A stretch of DNA of 64,000 nt from Molossus alvarezi. Lineage: Eukaryota > Chordata > Mammalia > Chiroptera > Molossidae. Numbering within the stretch: the first letter of the stretch is position 1; every line of letters starts with the position of its first letter. The notes beneath the pieces were generated by a model. The model saw only the letters and a program-made list of their open reading frames with translations. It did not search any database and was not told where the DNA came from. Positions 12,715 to 24,060 of this stretch are shown here, piece by piece. The position numbers and the translations under genes were made by a program. Location: NCBI GenBank assembly GCA_037176705.1, contig CM073907.1, forward strand, positions 15,841,001 through 15,905,000, written 5' to 3'.

Positions 12715-13471
12715 ATGGCAATAAATAAATAAATACATATCAATAATCACCTTAAATGTAAATGGATTGAATGCTCTGATAAAAAGACACAGAGTAGCTG
12801 ATTGTATAAGAAAGCATGACTCATCTATATGTTGTTTACAAGAGACCCACCTCACAACAGAAACAAAGGAGAAAATGAACACATGAGACTACATCAAACT
12901 CAAGAGCTTCTGCACAGCAAAAGATAAAATCATGAAAATGGAAAGGCTACCCAGTATATGGAAGAGCATAAATGCCAATGATACATCAGATAAGGCTTTA
13001 ATATTCAGTATATAAAAAGTGCTCATAAAACTCAACAAAAAGAAGATGAAGAACCAAATTTAAAAAATGGGCAGTGGAACTAAATAGTAACCCCTCCAAA
13101 CAAGACATACCAATGGCTAAAAGATATATGAGGAAATACTCAACATCACTAATCATCAGAGAGATGCAAATTAAAACAACAATGAGGTATCACCTCACAC
13201 CTGTCAGAACGACCACAATCAAAAAGTCATAAAACAACAAGTATTGGTGACAGCATGGAGAAAGGGGACTCTAGTACACTGCTGGAGGGAATGCAGAATG
13301 GTGCAGCCACTACAAACACAATATGATGTTTCCTTAAAAAATTAAAAATTGAACTTCCATTTCACTCAGTGATCCCACTTCTAGGAATATACCCTACCTA
13401 TGTTCGTAGCAGCACTATTTAAATTAGTTAAGATCTGAAAACAGCCAAAATATCCCACAGTAGATGAATGG

Positions 13472-13506
<35 letters not shown>

Positions 13507-13666
13507 GTGGTACATATACACAAAAAAGTACTATGCAGCAGTAAGAACGAATAATCTCTTATCTTTTGAGATGGCATGGAGGGACCTGGAAAGTGTCATC
13601 CTAAGTGAAACAAGCCAATCAGAGAAAGACAAGTATAATATAATCTCACTTATTTGCGGAATATAA
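12715..13666 (+). pseudogene. ORF2: L1 ORF2 with ~3-kb internal deletion
   Basis: The ATG at 12715 is followed almost at once by a stop caused by one extra 'ataa' unit. The endonuclease N-terminus is readable up to 'gacccacctcacaaca' near 12857, where the sequence jumps to the part encoding 'ETKEKMNT' of the ORF2 C-terminus. The joint shares 'caaca' between both sides, as expected for a microhomology deletion or template jump. Most of the endonuclease and all of the RT domain are absent. A poly-A stretch (about 13475-13503) interrupts the C-terminal part. Confidence 0.85.
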
Positions 13667-13924
13667 TAAACATAACAGTCTGAGGAATGGGGTAGTCCCA
13701 GAGATGTAGAAATGAGGTAAAGACTGACTAATCCCAGGAGAGGTTTGGGGGAGATATAAACCACAGAACTTATATGCATGTATGCATGAAAAATAAAACT
13801 GGACAACAAAGCTGGGGAGAGGGTGGGGAGAGAGGGTATGGGGGAATCAGTGGGGGAAAAGAAAAACATCTGTAACAAATATAAATGAATTAATTAAATT
13901 AAAAAAAGGAAATCCAAAACAAAA

Positions 13925-14090
13925 ACAATAAATGCTACAATGTAACTTCTGGTTGAGATAGATCATTAGCGGCTACATAGATGATGGATAAATAATAGAT
14001 TGAAGATAGATGAAGACAAAATAGATAAATGGATAGGTAGATGCTAGGTAGATGATAGACAGATAGTTACAGATAAATTATGTAAATATA
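13925..14090 (+). repeat. Degenerate GATA/GATG-type simple repeat
   Basis: Repeated 'gatagatg', 'taggtagatg' and 'gatagacagatag' blocks without a strict period. It separates two L1 pieces. Confidence 0.6.
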
Positions 14091-14094
14091 TATG

Positions 14095-15265
14095 TGGATT
14101 TAACAACAAAATTTCAGATATCATAAACAGCAGAATTTTCACTGATACAACAAATAAGGCAACAGACATATACACACCAAAAACAAAAAATGAACACGTG
14201 GGACTACATCAAACTGAAGAGCATCTGCACAGCAAAAGAAACAACCATCAAAATGAAAAGGGAACCTACTACCTTAAGGACCATAATCGCCAATGATGCA
14301 TCAGGTAAGGATTAATTTCAAAATATATAGAGTGCTTATAAAACTCAACAATAGGAAGACAAAGAACCCAATTAAGAAATGGGCAGAGGAATAAAATAGA
14401 CACCTCTCCAAACAGGACATACAAATGGTAAGGGACATATGAAGAAATGCTCAACATCACTAATCATCAGACAGATGCAAATTATAAAACAATGAGATAT
14501 CACCTCAAACCTATCAGAATGGCGACCATCAACAAATCATTAAACAACAAGTCTTGGCGAGGGTGTGGAGAAAGGGGACTCCAGTACACTGCTGGTGGGA
14601 ATTAAGACTGGTGCAACCACTATGAAAACAATATGGTGTTACCTCAAAAACTTAAAAATTGAACTTTGATTTGACCCAGAGATCCCACTTCTAGGAATAT
14701 ATGCTAAGAAGCCTGAAACACCCACCAGGAATAATATATATACACCCAGGTTTGTAGCAGCACTACTTACAATACCTAAGATCTGGACACAGCACACATA
14801 TCCATCAGTAGATGAATGGATAAAAAAGCAGTGGTACATATACACAATGGAATACTATGCAGATGTAAGAAAAAAGATCTCTTATCCTTTCTAATGATAT
14901 GGACAGACCTGGAAAGTATTATTTTAAGCAAAACATGCCAAACACAGAGAGACAAGTATCATATGATCTCAATCATTTGGGGAATATAATGAACATAACA
15001 GTCTGAGGAATGGGGTAGTCCCAGAAATGTGGAAGTGGGGCACAGGCTGACAATCCACAGAATAGGAGGTGGTGGGAAAGAAATAAACCACAAAATGTAT
15101 ATGCATGTATTCATGAACAATGCACATGGACAACAAAGCTGGGGACAGCGCAAGGTGCTAGGGAAAAAGGGGAATCAGTGTGGAGGAGGAAGGAGAAACA
15201 GCTGAAACAAAAAAATAATAATTAATAAAATATATTATCAATCTTATATATAAAATAAAATAAAA
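14095..15265 (+). mobile_element. Old 5'-truncated LINE-1 (ORF2 C-terminus and 3' UTR)
   Basis: Begins in the ORF2 region encoding '(N)KISDII.SRIFTDT', runs to the ORF2 end near 14990 and through a 3' UTR to A/T-rich sequence ending about 15265. ORF2 is broken by many stops and indels. A flanking TSD could not be recognised. Confidence 0.85.
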
Positions 15266-18168
15266 AATGAATGGTTTCACAAGGACATCAAGGAAAAGTT
15301 AAAAACTTCATGGAAACCACTAAAAGTGAACACACAACAACACAAAATCAATGGAATTCAGTGAAATTAGTCCTCATAGAGAAGTTTATACCGCACAAGT
15401 CTACCTCAGGAAACAAGATTTTCTAATTGACTATCTCACATCTGAACTTAAAAAACTAGAAAGAAAATGAAACAAACATCAAACAAACAAATACCTTAAA
15501 CTAAGAGGTAGGAAATGAATAGCAAAGAACACAGTAGAAATATACAACATAGAGACTAAAATAATTCAAAAGATGAACAAATGGACAAATTTCTGGAAAT
15601 ACATAATCTACCTGCACTGTATGGGGAAGAGATAGAAAACTTGAACAGGCCAATCACAACTATGAAAATTGAACATGTAATCAAAAATCTCCCAGCAAAC
15701 AAAAGCCCGGGCTCAGATGGCTTCACGGGGGAGTTTTACTAAACATTCAAGGAATTAACACCCATTCTTCTCAAACTATTTTAATAAATCCACCAAGATG
15801 AAACACTTACAAACACACTTTCTGAGGCAAGCATAATCTTAATTCCCAAACCACATGAAGACACTATAAACTAAAGAAAACTACAAGCCAATATCCCTGA
15901 TCAACACAGATGCCATAATTCTTAACAAAATATTAGCAAATCAAATCCAGTAATACATCAAACACATTATTCATCTTGATCAAGTGGGTCACATTCCAGG
16001 CACTCAAGGATGGTACAATATGTGCAAATCAATAAATGTGATTCATCACATAAACAAAATAATAGATAAAAAAACATATGAGCATATAAATAACTGCTAA
16101 AAAAAGCATTCAACAAAATTGAGCACCCATTTCAGAAAAAAATGCTCAGCAATGTGGGAATAGAGGGGCCAAATCACAATATAATATAGGCCACATTGAA
16201 AAACACAGCCAACAACATACTCAATGGGCAAAAACAAAAAGAAATCCCCTTAAGAATGAAAACAAGAAAGGGATGCACACTTTGGCCACTCTATTAAACA
16301 TAGAAGGGGAAGTCTTAGCCACAGCAATTACACATGAAGAAAAAATAAAAGGGATCCAAATTGGAAAGGAGCAAGTGAAACTGTCATTATATGCAGATGA
16401 CATAATAGGGTACATAGAAAACCCTAAAGACTCCATCAAAAATCTACATTAATTTAAAAAATAAATTTGGCAATGTGTCAAGACACAAAATTAATATTAA
16501 GAAATTGATGGAACCGTTATACACCAAAAATAAAATCACAGAAAGAGAAACTAAAAAATCAATTTCATTTACCATCACAGCACAAAAAATTAAAATACAT
16601 AGGAATAAACTTCACCAAAGAAGTAAAGGATTTCTTCACATATAACTACAGGTCATTGAAATTAGAAGTGGAGGAAGATATAAAAAAGTGAGAGCATATA
16701 CCTTGTTCATGGATTAAAGAATTAACATCATTAAAATGTCCATACTACCCAAAGCAATCTACACATTCAATGCAATCCTCACCAAAATACCTATGATATA
16801 CATCACAGACCTAGAACAAACACACCAAAAGTGTATATAAAACTCAAAAAGACCCCTAGTAGCCACAGAAATCTTGAAAAAGAAGAACAAAGGAGGAGGG
16901 ATCACATGACCAGATTTCAGGTTATACCACAAAGCCACTGTAATAAAAATAAGCCTGGTTCTCGCACAGGAACAGGCAAATATGTCAATGGAACAGAATA
17001 GAGAACCCAGAAATTTACCAAAGACAATACGTTCAATGAACATTTGACAATGTTGGCAACAACATACAGTGGAGTCAAGACGGTCTCTTCAATAAATGGT
17101 GTTGAAAAACGTTGGACAGCTACTTGCATTAAAAAAAAAAAAAAGTTAAACCACGACTTTACACCATACATGAGAATAAGCTCGAAATGGATAAAATACT
17201 TCAATGTAATTCGTGAATCCATACAAATTCTAGAAGAAAGTGCAGGCCACAAAATGTCAGACATAGCCAGCAGAATTTTCACTGATGTAACACCTAAAGC
17301 AAACAGATACACACACACCAAAATGAATAAATAAATAAATAAACACTTGAGACTACTTCCAACTGAAATGCTTCTGCACAGCTAAAGAAACAACCGTCGA
17401 AACGGAAAGGGATCATACTATCTGGAAGACCACAATCACCAATGATGCATCAGATAAGGTTTAATTTCCAAAATATAGAGTCCTTATAAAACTCAACAAT
17501 AAGAAGACAAAGAACCCAATTAAGAAATGGGCAGAGGAACTAAACAGACACATCTCCAAATTGGACATACAAATGGTAAAAGACATATGAAGAAATGCTC
17601 CACATCACTAATCATCAAAGAGATGCAAAACTACAATGAGATATCACCACACAACTGCCAGAATGGCCGCCATCAACAAATCATCAAACTGCAAGTCTTG
17701 GCCAGGGTGTGGAGAAAGGGGACTGCTCGTGGGAATGTAAACTGGTGCAGCCCCTATGCAAAACAATATGGTGTTACCTCAAAAACTTAAAATTGAACTT
17801 TTATTTGACCCAGTGATCCCACTTCTAGGAATATACCCTAAGAAGCCTGAAACACCCATCCGAAAGAATATATGTACCCCCAGGTTTGTAGCAGTACTAT
17901 TTACAATGGCTAAGATCTGGTCACAGCCCAAGAGTCCATCAGTAGACAAATTGATAAAAAAGCTGTGGTACATATACACAATAAAGTAATATGCAGATGT
18001 AAGAAAGAAAGACCTCTTATTCTTTGAGACTACACGGAGGGACCTGGAATGTATTATCCTAAGCAAAACATGCCAAACACCGAGAGACAAGTATCATATG
18101 ATCTCACTTATTTGTGCTATATAACGAACATAACAGTCTGAGGAATGGAATAGTCCCAGAAACGTGGA
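15266..18168 (+). mobile_element. Old LINE-1 fragment (ORF2 linker to 3' UTR start)
   Basis: Homology to ORF2 begins in the linker after the endonuclease ('gacatcaaggaaaagttaaaaa') and continues through the RT and C-terminal domains to the beginning of the 3' UTR ('gaggaatggaatagtcccag'). It stops abruptly at about 18168, where a different L1's 5' UTR begins. It therefore lacks both its 5' end and its 3' tail. Confidence 0.85.
15270..18124 (+). pseudogene. ORF2: L1 ORF2 pseudogene, linker through C-terminus
   Basis: RT blocks are recognisable by nucleotide similarity: 'cccagcaaacaaaagcccgg' at about 15691, the FADD-equivalent 'atatgcagatgacata' near 16388, and the C-terminal '[19 protein letters not shown]' block at 17756-17989. 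Frameshifts and stops are scattered throughout and no long frame survives. At the FADD site the codons read Y-A-D-D, since phenylalanine TTT has become TAT. It is decayed and non-functional. Confidence 0.82.
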
Positions 18169-19935
18169 AGCCCAGGGACAGCAGCATTCTTAACTGTAAT
18201 CAAATCCCTTGGTGAATAAAGACCAAGCCCTCTCCACAGCACAGGGAGCAGGAAGAGTGTGCTAAACTAGCCACAACCACTAACCTGGGAGCTACAGCAC
18301 AGGGAGGGCAGACTTGGCTTGAACTCTGTGGGGACAACCGGGATCTGGAGGGCACTAAGACTTTTTGCTGAGTTGCGGTCACAAAGGACGGTGGCCAGTG
18401 TGCTCCTTCTCGAAGCTGTGAAAAAAAGCAGCAGCACCCCTCCTCGAAGATTCAGAGTGTCCCTGGTGAGACAAAGAAATGCAAATTGAGGCTCATTTAT
18501 AACCAACATCTATCCCAGCTTCTGGAAATCCTCTTATGCAGTGCACCAGGGCTACATTCCAAGGCACTGATTAACTGAGACTACCACCCACCAGCAAAAA
18601 GCTAGAGGACAACTCAACCAGTCCTGGGCTTGAAAATCTATCCAGGAAAGAAAGACTTGACAGTGGTGTTTAATGTGGGCCCACCCAGGCTCATCGAAAC
18701 ACATAAGAGGGAGCCACAAACAGCAGAACACCAACACCCATAGGGAAAATTTGGCAGGCTCCAAAACCCACTGAGTTAGCCAAAATAATTAAACAAACAA
18801 ACATATCCCATATGAACAAAGAAGAGAACTCTCTCCAAGATGAGGTCAATGAAATGTAGCTAACTAAATTATCAGATGTAGAATTCAGAGCCATGATCTT
18901 GAGGACATTCAACAGCATAAGTAAGGACATCAGCACCATGAATAATGCTATACAAACAATGCAAACCAACCAAGTGGAAATGAAGACTGACACAGCAGAA
19001 ATTAAGAACACATCGGAAGGACTAACCAGCAGAGTCGACGAAGCTCAGGACCAAATCAGTGAATAAAAAGACAGGGAAGAAAAAAATCAACCAATCATAA
19101 AATGAAAATAAAGCACAATTAAAAAACAGGAAGACAGCTTAAGACAACTGTGGGACAACTGGAAACATAATAACATTCGCATCATAGGAGTCCCCAAAGA
19201 GGAAGAAAATGGACAAGGCTTGGAGAATAAATTTGAAGAAATAGTGACAGAAAACCTTTTTAACTTGGTGAAAGAAGAAGGTATTTAAGTTCAAGAAGCA
19301 CAGGGAGCCGCAATAGGAATAACCTAAACAGCCCCACACCAAGACACATACTAATTAAAAAGACAAAATTAAAGACAACTAGAGAATCCTAGAAGCAGCA
19401 AGAGATAAGCAAAAGCTTACGTACAAAAAAAAAAACACAAAAAAAACCCATAAGGCTCTCAGCTGACTTCTCAACAGAAACACTACAGGCCATAAGGGAG
19501 TAGCATGATGTAATCAAGGTCATGAAAAACAAGGATCTGAATCCAAAAATACTCTATCCAGCAAGGCTATCATTCAAAAAGCGTCAAATAAAAAGCTTTC
19601 CAGACCAAAAAAAAAAAAAAAAAAAGGCTATGGGAATATATTGACACCACACCAGCACTGCAAGATATGCTAAAAAGACTGCTTTAATTAATAGAAGAAG
19701 TAGGAAGAAAAATAGAACCACACAAAACAAAAATGGCAATAAATAAGTACATATCAATTATCACCTTAAATGTACATGGTTTGAATGCTCTAATAGAAAG
19801 ACATAGAGTAGATGACAGGGAAATTGATAAAACAAAGCTGGGGATGAGGCAGGGAGGGAAAGGGGAGGAGGGGGTCAATGGGGGAAAATGAGAAATATCT
19901 GTAACAGAAACAAATTAATAAATAAAAAAATTATA
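18169..19935 (+). mobile_element. LINE-1 reduced to 5' UTR, ORF1, ORF2 start and 3' UTR end
   Basis: Starts inside an L1 5' UTR ('cacagggagcaggaagag'), continues through ORF1, the ORF1-ORF2 spacer and the first ~90 bases of ORF2 (start at 19734). At about 19815 it jumps to the last ~120 bp of the 3' UTR ('caaagctggggatgaggcag') and the tail. Practically all of ORF2 is missing, leaving a 1.77-kb miniature of the element. Confidence 0.85.
18785..19687 (+). pseudogene. ORF1: L1 ORF1 pseudogene (start codon lost)
   Basis: The block 'ccaaaataattaaacaaaca' at 18779 aligns with 'ccaaaatggtgaaacacag' of other copies, so the initiator ATG is mutated. The coiled-coil and RRM coding sequence follows with stops and indels. 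The lysine-rich end ('cagaccaaaaaaaaaaaaaa') has expanded to a pure A run at 19605-19625 before 'ggctatggg', and the natural ORF1 stop is at 19685-19687. Confidence 0.8.
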
Positions 19936-22205
19936 AAGACAAAGAGAAACCTGCCACTTTGAAAAATAATCAATGAAATAAAGAGCTGATTCTTTGAAAA
20001 GATAAACAAGATTGACAAACTCTTAGCCACACTCACCGAGAAACAAAAAAGAGGACCCCCATAAACAAAACCAGAAACGTAAAAGGAGAAGTAACAATTG
20101 ATACCACAGAAATACAAAGGATCATTAAAACATACTACAAACAATTATATGCCAATAAATTGGACGATCTAGGCAAAATCAAGAAATTTCTATAAACAGA
20201 GTCTCCCAAAACTGAACCGGGAAGAGATAGAAAACTTGAACAGACCAATAACAACTAAGGAAATTGAAGATATCATCAGGAAACTTTCAGCAAACGAAAC
20301 CCCAGACATAGATGGCTTTATTGGGAGTTTTATCAAACATTCAAAGATCTAACACCCATTCTCCTCAAACTATTCTAAAAAAATTCCAAGAAGACAAAAT
20401 ACTTCCAAACTCATTGTATGAATCCAGCATAATATAAATTTCAAAACCAGATAGAGACACTGCAAAGAAAGACAACTACAGGCCAATATACCTTATGAAC
20501 ACAGATGCCAAAATCCTTAACAAATACTCAGCAATTCAGATCCAGCAATACATCAAAAAAATCATTCATCATGACCAAGTGGGATACATCCCAGGGAAGC
20601 AAAAATGGCACAATATTCCCACATTAATAAATGTGACACAATACAAACAAAATAAAAGATAAAACCCATAAGATCATATCAATAGATGCTAAAAAAAAGC
20701 ATTCGACAAACTTCAGCACAGACCTTGAACAAAAGTTTATATGGAATGGAAAAAGACCCCTAAATGCCACAGTAATTTACAAAATAAAGAACAAAGTAGG
20801 AGGGATCATAATACCAGGTATCAGATTATACTACAAAGCCACTGTAATCAAAACACCCTGGTACTGGCCCAAGAACAGGCATAAAGATCAATGGAACAGA
20901 ACAGAGAACCCATAAATTGACCCAAATTATTATCCTCAATTAATAGTGGACAAGATGGCAAGAGCATGCAGTGGAGTAAAATAGCCTCTTCAATAAATGG
21001 TGCTGGGAAAATTGGACAGTTACTTGCAAAAAAATGAAATTAGACCATCAACATACACAATACACAGGAATAGAATCAAGATGGATAAATGGCTTACATG
21101 TGACTTGTGAATTTATAAAAATTCAAGAAGAAAATATAGGCAACAAAATTCCAGACATTACACAAAGCAGAATTATCATGGTTTCAATGCGTAAGGCTAA
21201 GGGAAACAAAGAACAGAAAGAACACATGGGACTAAAAAGCTTCTGCACAGCAAAAGAAACAAGCATCAATGTGGAAAGGGAACCCGCTATATGATAGAGA
21301 ATAACTGCCTACAATACATGAGATAAGGGGTTAATTTACAGTATGTATAGCATCCTCATACACCTCAACAAAAGAAAGACAAAGAATCCATTTTAAAATG
21401 GGCGGAGGACCTAACTAGACACTTCTCCCAACAGGACACACAAATGGCCAAGAGACATATGAAAAAGTGCTCAACGTCACTAATCATCAGAGACATGCAA
21501 ATTAAAGCAACTATGAGGTATCACCTCACACCTCTCAGAATGGCCGCCATCAACAAATCATCAAACAACATGTGCTGACCAGGATGTGGAGAACAGGGGA
21601 CCCTAGCACACTGCTGGTGGGAATGCAGACTGGTTCAGCCACTATGGAGAACAATATGGTGTTTCCTCAAAAAATTAAAAATCAAACTGCCATTTCACCC
21701 AGTAATTCCACTTCTAGCATCATATCCTAAGAAGCCTGAAACACCAATCAGAAAGAATGTAGGTGCCCCTATGTTCATAGCAGCACTATAATTACTGAGA
21801 CCTGGAAACAGCCCAAGTGTCCATCAATAAATGAGTGGACAAAAAAATGGTGGTGCATATACACAATGGAGTACTGTGCAGCTGTAAGAAAGATCTCCTT
21901 TGAGACAACATAGAGGAACCTAGACAATATTATCCAAAGTGAAACAATTCAATCATAGAAAGAAAGATATCACATGATCTCACTTATTTTTGCAATATAA
22001 TGAACAAAACTACCTGATGAACAAAACAGACCCAGAGACATGGAAGTAGGGTAAAGGCTGACAAACCTCAGGAGAAGGGGTGGGGGGGATAAACCACAGA
22101 CTCATATGCAGGTTCCACAACAATGCTTGGGGTGGGGGAGGGACTGGGAGGAGTGTGTCAATGGGGAACAAAGGAAAAACATTTGTAACAACAACAAAAT
22201 TAGAT
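19936..22205 (+). mobile_element. Old LINE-1 fragment, ORF2 with internal deletion, and 3' UTR
   Basis: Starts in the ORF2 linker ('aataaagagctgattctttg'), passes the N-terminal RT region, then near 20712 jumps from the block encoding KAFDK to one encoding LEQKFIWN, a deletion of roughly 600 bp that removes the FADD active site. The rest of ORF2 and a 3' UTR follow to about 22205. Only short frames remain, for example 21034-21294. Confidence 0.85.
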
Positions 22206-22410
22206 ATAAAGAATAATAAAGTTCCACAGTACCTGCCCAGTAAAAATAGTCACAGGAATAAAGTGTAGCATAGGGAATACAGCCAATAATATCAGAATGA
22301 CTATGTCTGGTGCGAGGTGGGTATATCAACAGCTAATCACTTTGACATACATCTTAAACTAACATACTATAGTATGTCAACTGTAATTTAAAAAAAAATA
22401 AATTTAAAGA
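22206..22410 (+). repeat. L1M-type ancient LINE 3' end
   Basis: 'aaagtgtagcatagggaata', 'gccaataatatcagaatgac', 'ttaaactaacatactatagt' and 'tatgtcaactgtaattt' follow the 3' end seen in old mammalian L1M families. The strand is inferred from the terminal A-rich end at 22388-22404. Confidence 0.55.
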
Positions 22411-22411
22411 A

Positions 22412-22436
22412 TCACACACACACACACCCCGCACAC
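22412..22436. repeat. Short CA microsatellite
   Basis: An almost pure CA run interrupted by 'cccg', lying at the edge of the GC-rich island. Confidence 0.8.
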
Positions 22437-22439
22437 AGG

Positions 22440-22930
22440 AGACCACATGAAAATCCGGGCTGTCAACCTGACGGCCGGGCTCCAGGGCTGTGTTCTGAGC
22501 CGCCCAGCTGCAGGGCCCATAACTAGGGCTCTGCACCCTCTCCCTCGGGCGCCAGGATAGGTTACCCCAGGGCTCGCGCCACACCCGGCCGTGGGCCCGG
22601 ACTCCAGTGGAGGGAGGAGGGGCGGCGGCAGGGCGAGGTCCATCTGTCCCCATGGTGCCGATCCCAGCTTCCTGCCCCAGCACCTGTTCCCCCCAAGCCC
22701 TCACCACCACTGGTCCTGAACCCACCCCACTCACCTGGCTCTGAATCCAGCCTCGGCCTTGACGCAGCCTCCACTGCCAGAGGAAGATAGGACGATGGTG
22801 TTTCCAGAAGTCTCTCCAAGAACAAAATGGTGGCTCCTCACGCCAAGATGGCGTCCACGCAGAAGGCGTGGCCTGTGGGCGGGGACACCCACGAGGCAGG
22901 GGGCGGGGCCAGGAGCTGGGTCTGCAGAAG
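22440..22930. promoter_or_regulatory. CpG-rich island, candidate promoter or first exon
   Basis: This is the only strongly GC- and CpG-rich stretch in the window. It contains GC-box-like sites ('gtgggcggggac' near 22875 and 'gggggcggggcc' near 22898) and a YY1-like motif 'ccaagatggcg' at 22843-22853 with a second, weaker 'aacaaaatggtggc' at 22821. On the minus strand 'agccag|gtgagt' gives a good splice donor with the exon ending at 22735, which would send a spliced transcript leftward. The YY1 motif orientation would instead fit a rightward transcript. No coding exon was found on either side, so the gene, if any, is unidentified and may be a relic. Overlapping frames here are GC-rich chance ORFs. 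Confidence 0.5.
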
Positions 22931-23280
22931 TACCTGTCTGTGGGATGTGCACATGGCCAACCCAGACAGGTGCAGCTCCATCCTGCTGGAGACTGGGGAG
23001 GTGGGCTGACTAGGCCTCTGAGCCCCAGGAATGCTGCCAGGTATGTGTGAATGACAGATATGTGGGCTCAAGTCTTTTTTTTTTTTAATTAATTTTTTTT
23101 AGAAATTCCACCTGCCTTCTGTGGATGCCTCATACTCTCTCAGGTCTACCTCAAAATGAGTTTTTGGAAATGTCCTCAAAATTTTTCTTTCACTTACAAC
23201 GCTTCTACCATCTTAGCTCATTTATAAATATATATAGCATTCCCTAAATAATCATATTTCATACAGAGACTATTTCACAC
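22931..23280. other. No recognised feature
   Basis: Composition falls from GC-rich to AT-rich. A T-run at 23074-23100 may be the tail of an old minus-strand retroelement, but nothing beyond that is supported. Confidence 0.4.
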
Positions 23281-23598
23281 ACAGGGTCAAATGGCAGTTC
23301 AATTTTAAAATTTTGAGGTAACACCACATGGTTTTCCATAGTGGCTTCACCGGTCTGCATTCCTACCAGCAGTGTACTAGAGTGCCTTTTCACAACACCC
23401 TCTTCAGCACTTGTTTTTTGATAATTTATTGATGGCAGCCCTTCTGGTAGGTGTGAGGTGACACCTCATAGTTGTTTTAATTTGCACCTCTCTGATGATT
23501 AGTGACATTGAACATTTTTTCATATATCTTTTGGCCATTTGTATATCTTGTTTGGAGAAGTGACTATTTAGATCTTCTGGCTATTTTTTTCTCCTTAA
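23281..23598 (-). mobile_element. LINE-1 ORF2 C-terminal fragment
   Basis: The reverse complement matches the ORF2 C-terminal region from the block encoding '[18 protein letters not shown]' to 'PFDPV'. Both ends are truncated and the frame is broken. Confidence 0.8.
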
Positions 23599-24060
23599 TT
23601 AATTAATTTATTTTTGTTACAGATGTTTCTCCATTTCCCCCCACTGATTCCCCCTTCTGGCTCCCTCCCTGCCCTGTCTCCAGATTTGTTGATCATGTTT
23701 ATTTTTCATGCATACATGCAAATAAGATCTGTGGTTTATCTCTCCCCCACCACACCATCTTCTGGCGATTGCCTGTCTGTACCCCACTTCCATGTCTCTG
23801 GGACTACCCCATTCCTCAGACTGCTATGTTTATTATATTCTACAAATAAGTGAGATTATATGAAACTTGTCTTTTTCTGTTTGGCTTGTTTACTTAGGAT
23901 AATACTTTCCAAGTCCCTCCATGTCATCTCAAAGGATAAGAGATCTCTCTTTATTATACCTGCTTAGTACTCCATTTTGTATATGCACCACAACTTTTTT
24001 ATCCATGAGTCTACTAATGGGCATTTGGGTTGTTTCTAGATCTAGGCTATTGTAAATAGC
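23599..24060 (-). mobile_element. LINE-1 3' end fused to the 73-bp repeat array
   Basis: Read on the minus strand, this has the A-rich tail at 23599-23625, the 3' UTR and about 170 bp of ORF2 C-terminus. At 24060 L1 homology stops after 'attgtaaatag' and the first 73-bp repeat begins with no spacer. The L1 lies on the same side of the repeat, and in the same orientation, as at 42845 and 44570. The piece may be an L1 whose body was deleted between ORF2 and its 5' region. Confidence 0.75.

Larger units (their letters stand above)
10365..13905 (+). mobile_element. Old LINE-1 with 5' UTR and ORF1, large ORF2 deletion, and a nested L1
   Basis: The 5' end is present: the 'aaaatggtggc' motif near 10371 corresponds to the YY1-like start of the L1 5' UTR also seen at 59395-59404. 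A 5' UTR follows to about 11190, then ORF1, broken by a younger L1 at 11974-12567. The ORF2 start is followed by a jump from the endonuclease motif 'gagacccacctcacaaca' straight to the ORF2 C-terminal region near 12855. The 3' UTR ends at about 13905. No 73-bp repeats precede its 5' end; the L2 relic does. Confidence 0.9.

Noticed and set aside
22354..23071. Several overlapping 60-126-codon frames in the CpG island
   Set aside because: High GC lowers stop frequency in every frame. None shows conserved motifs or agrees with the putative splice donor.
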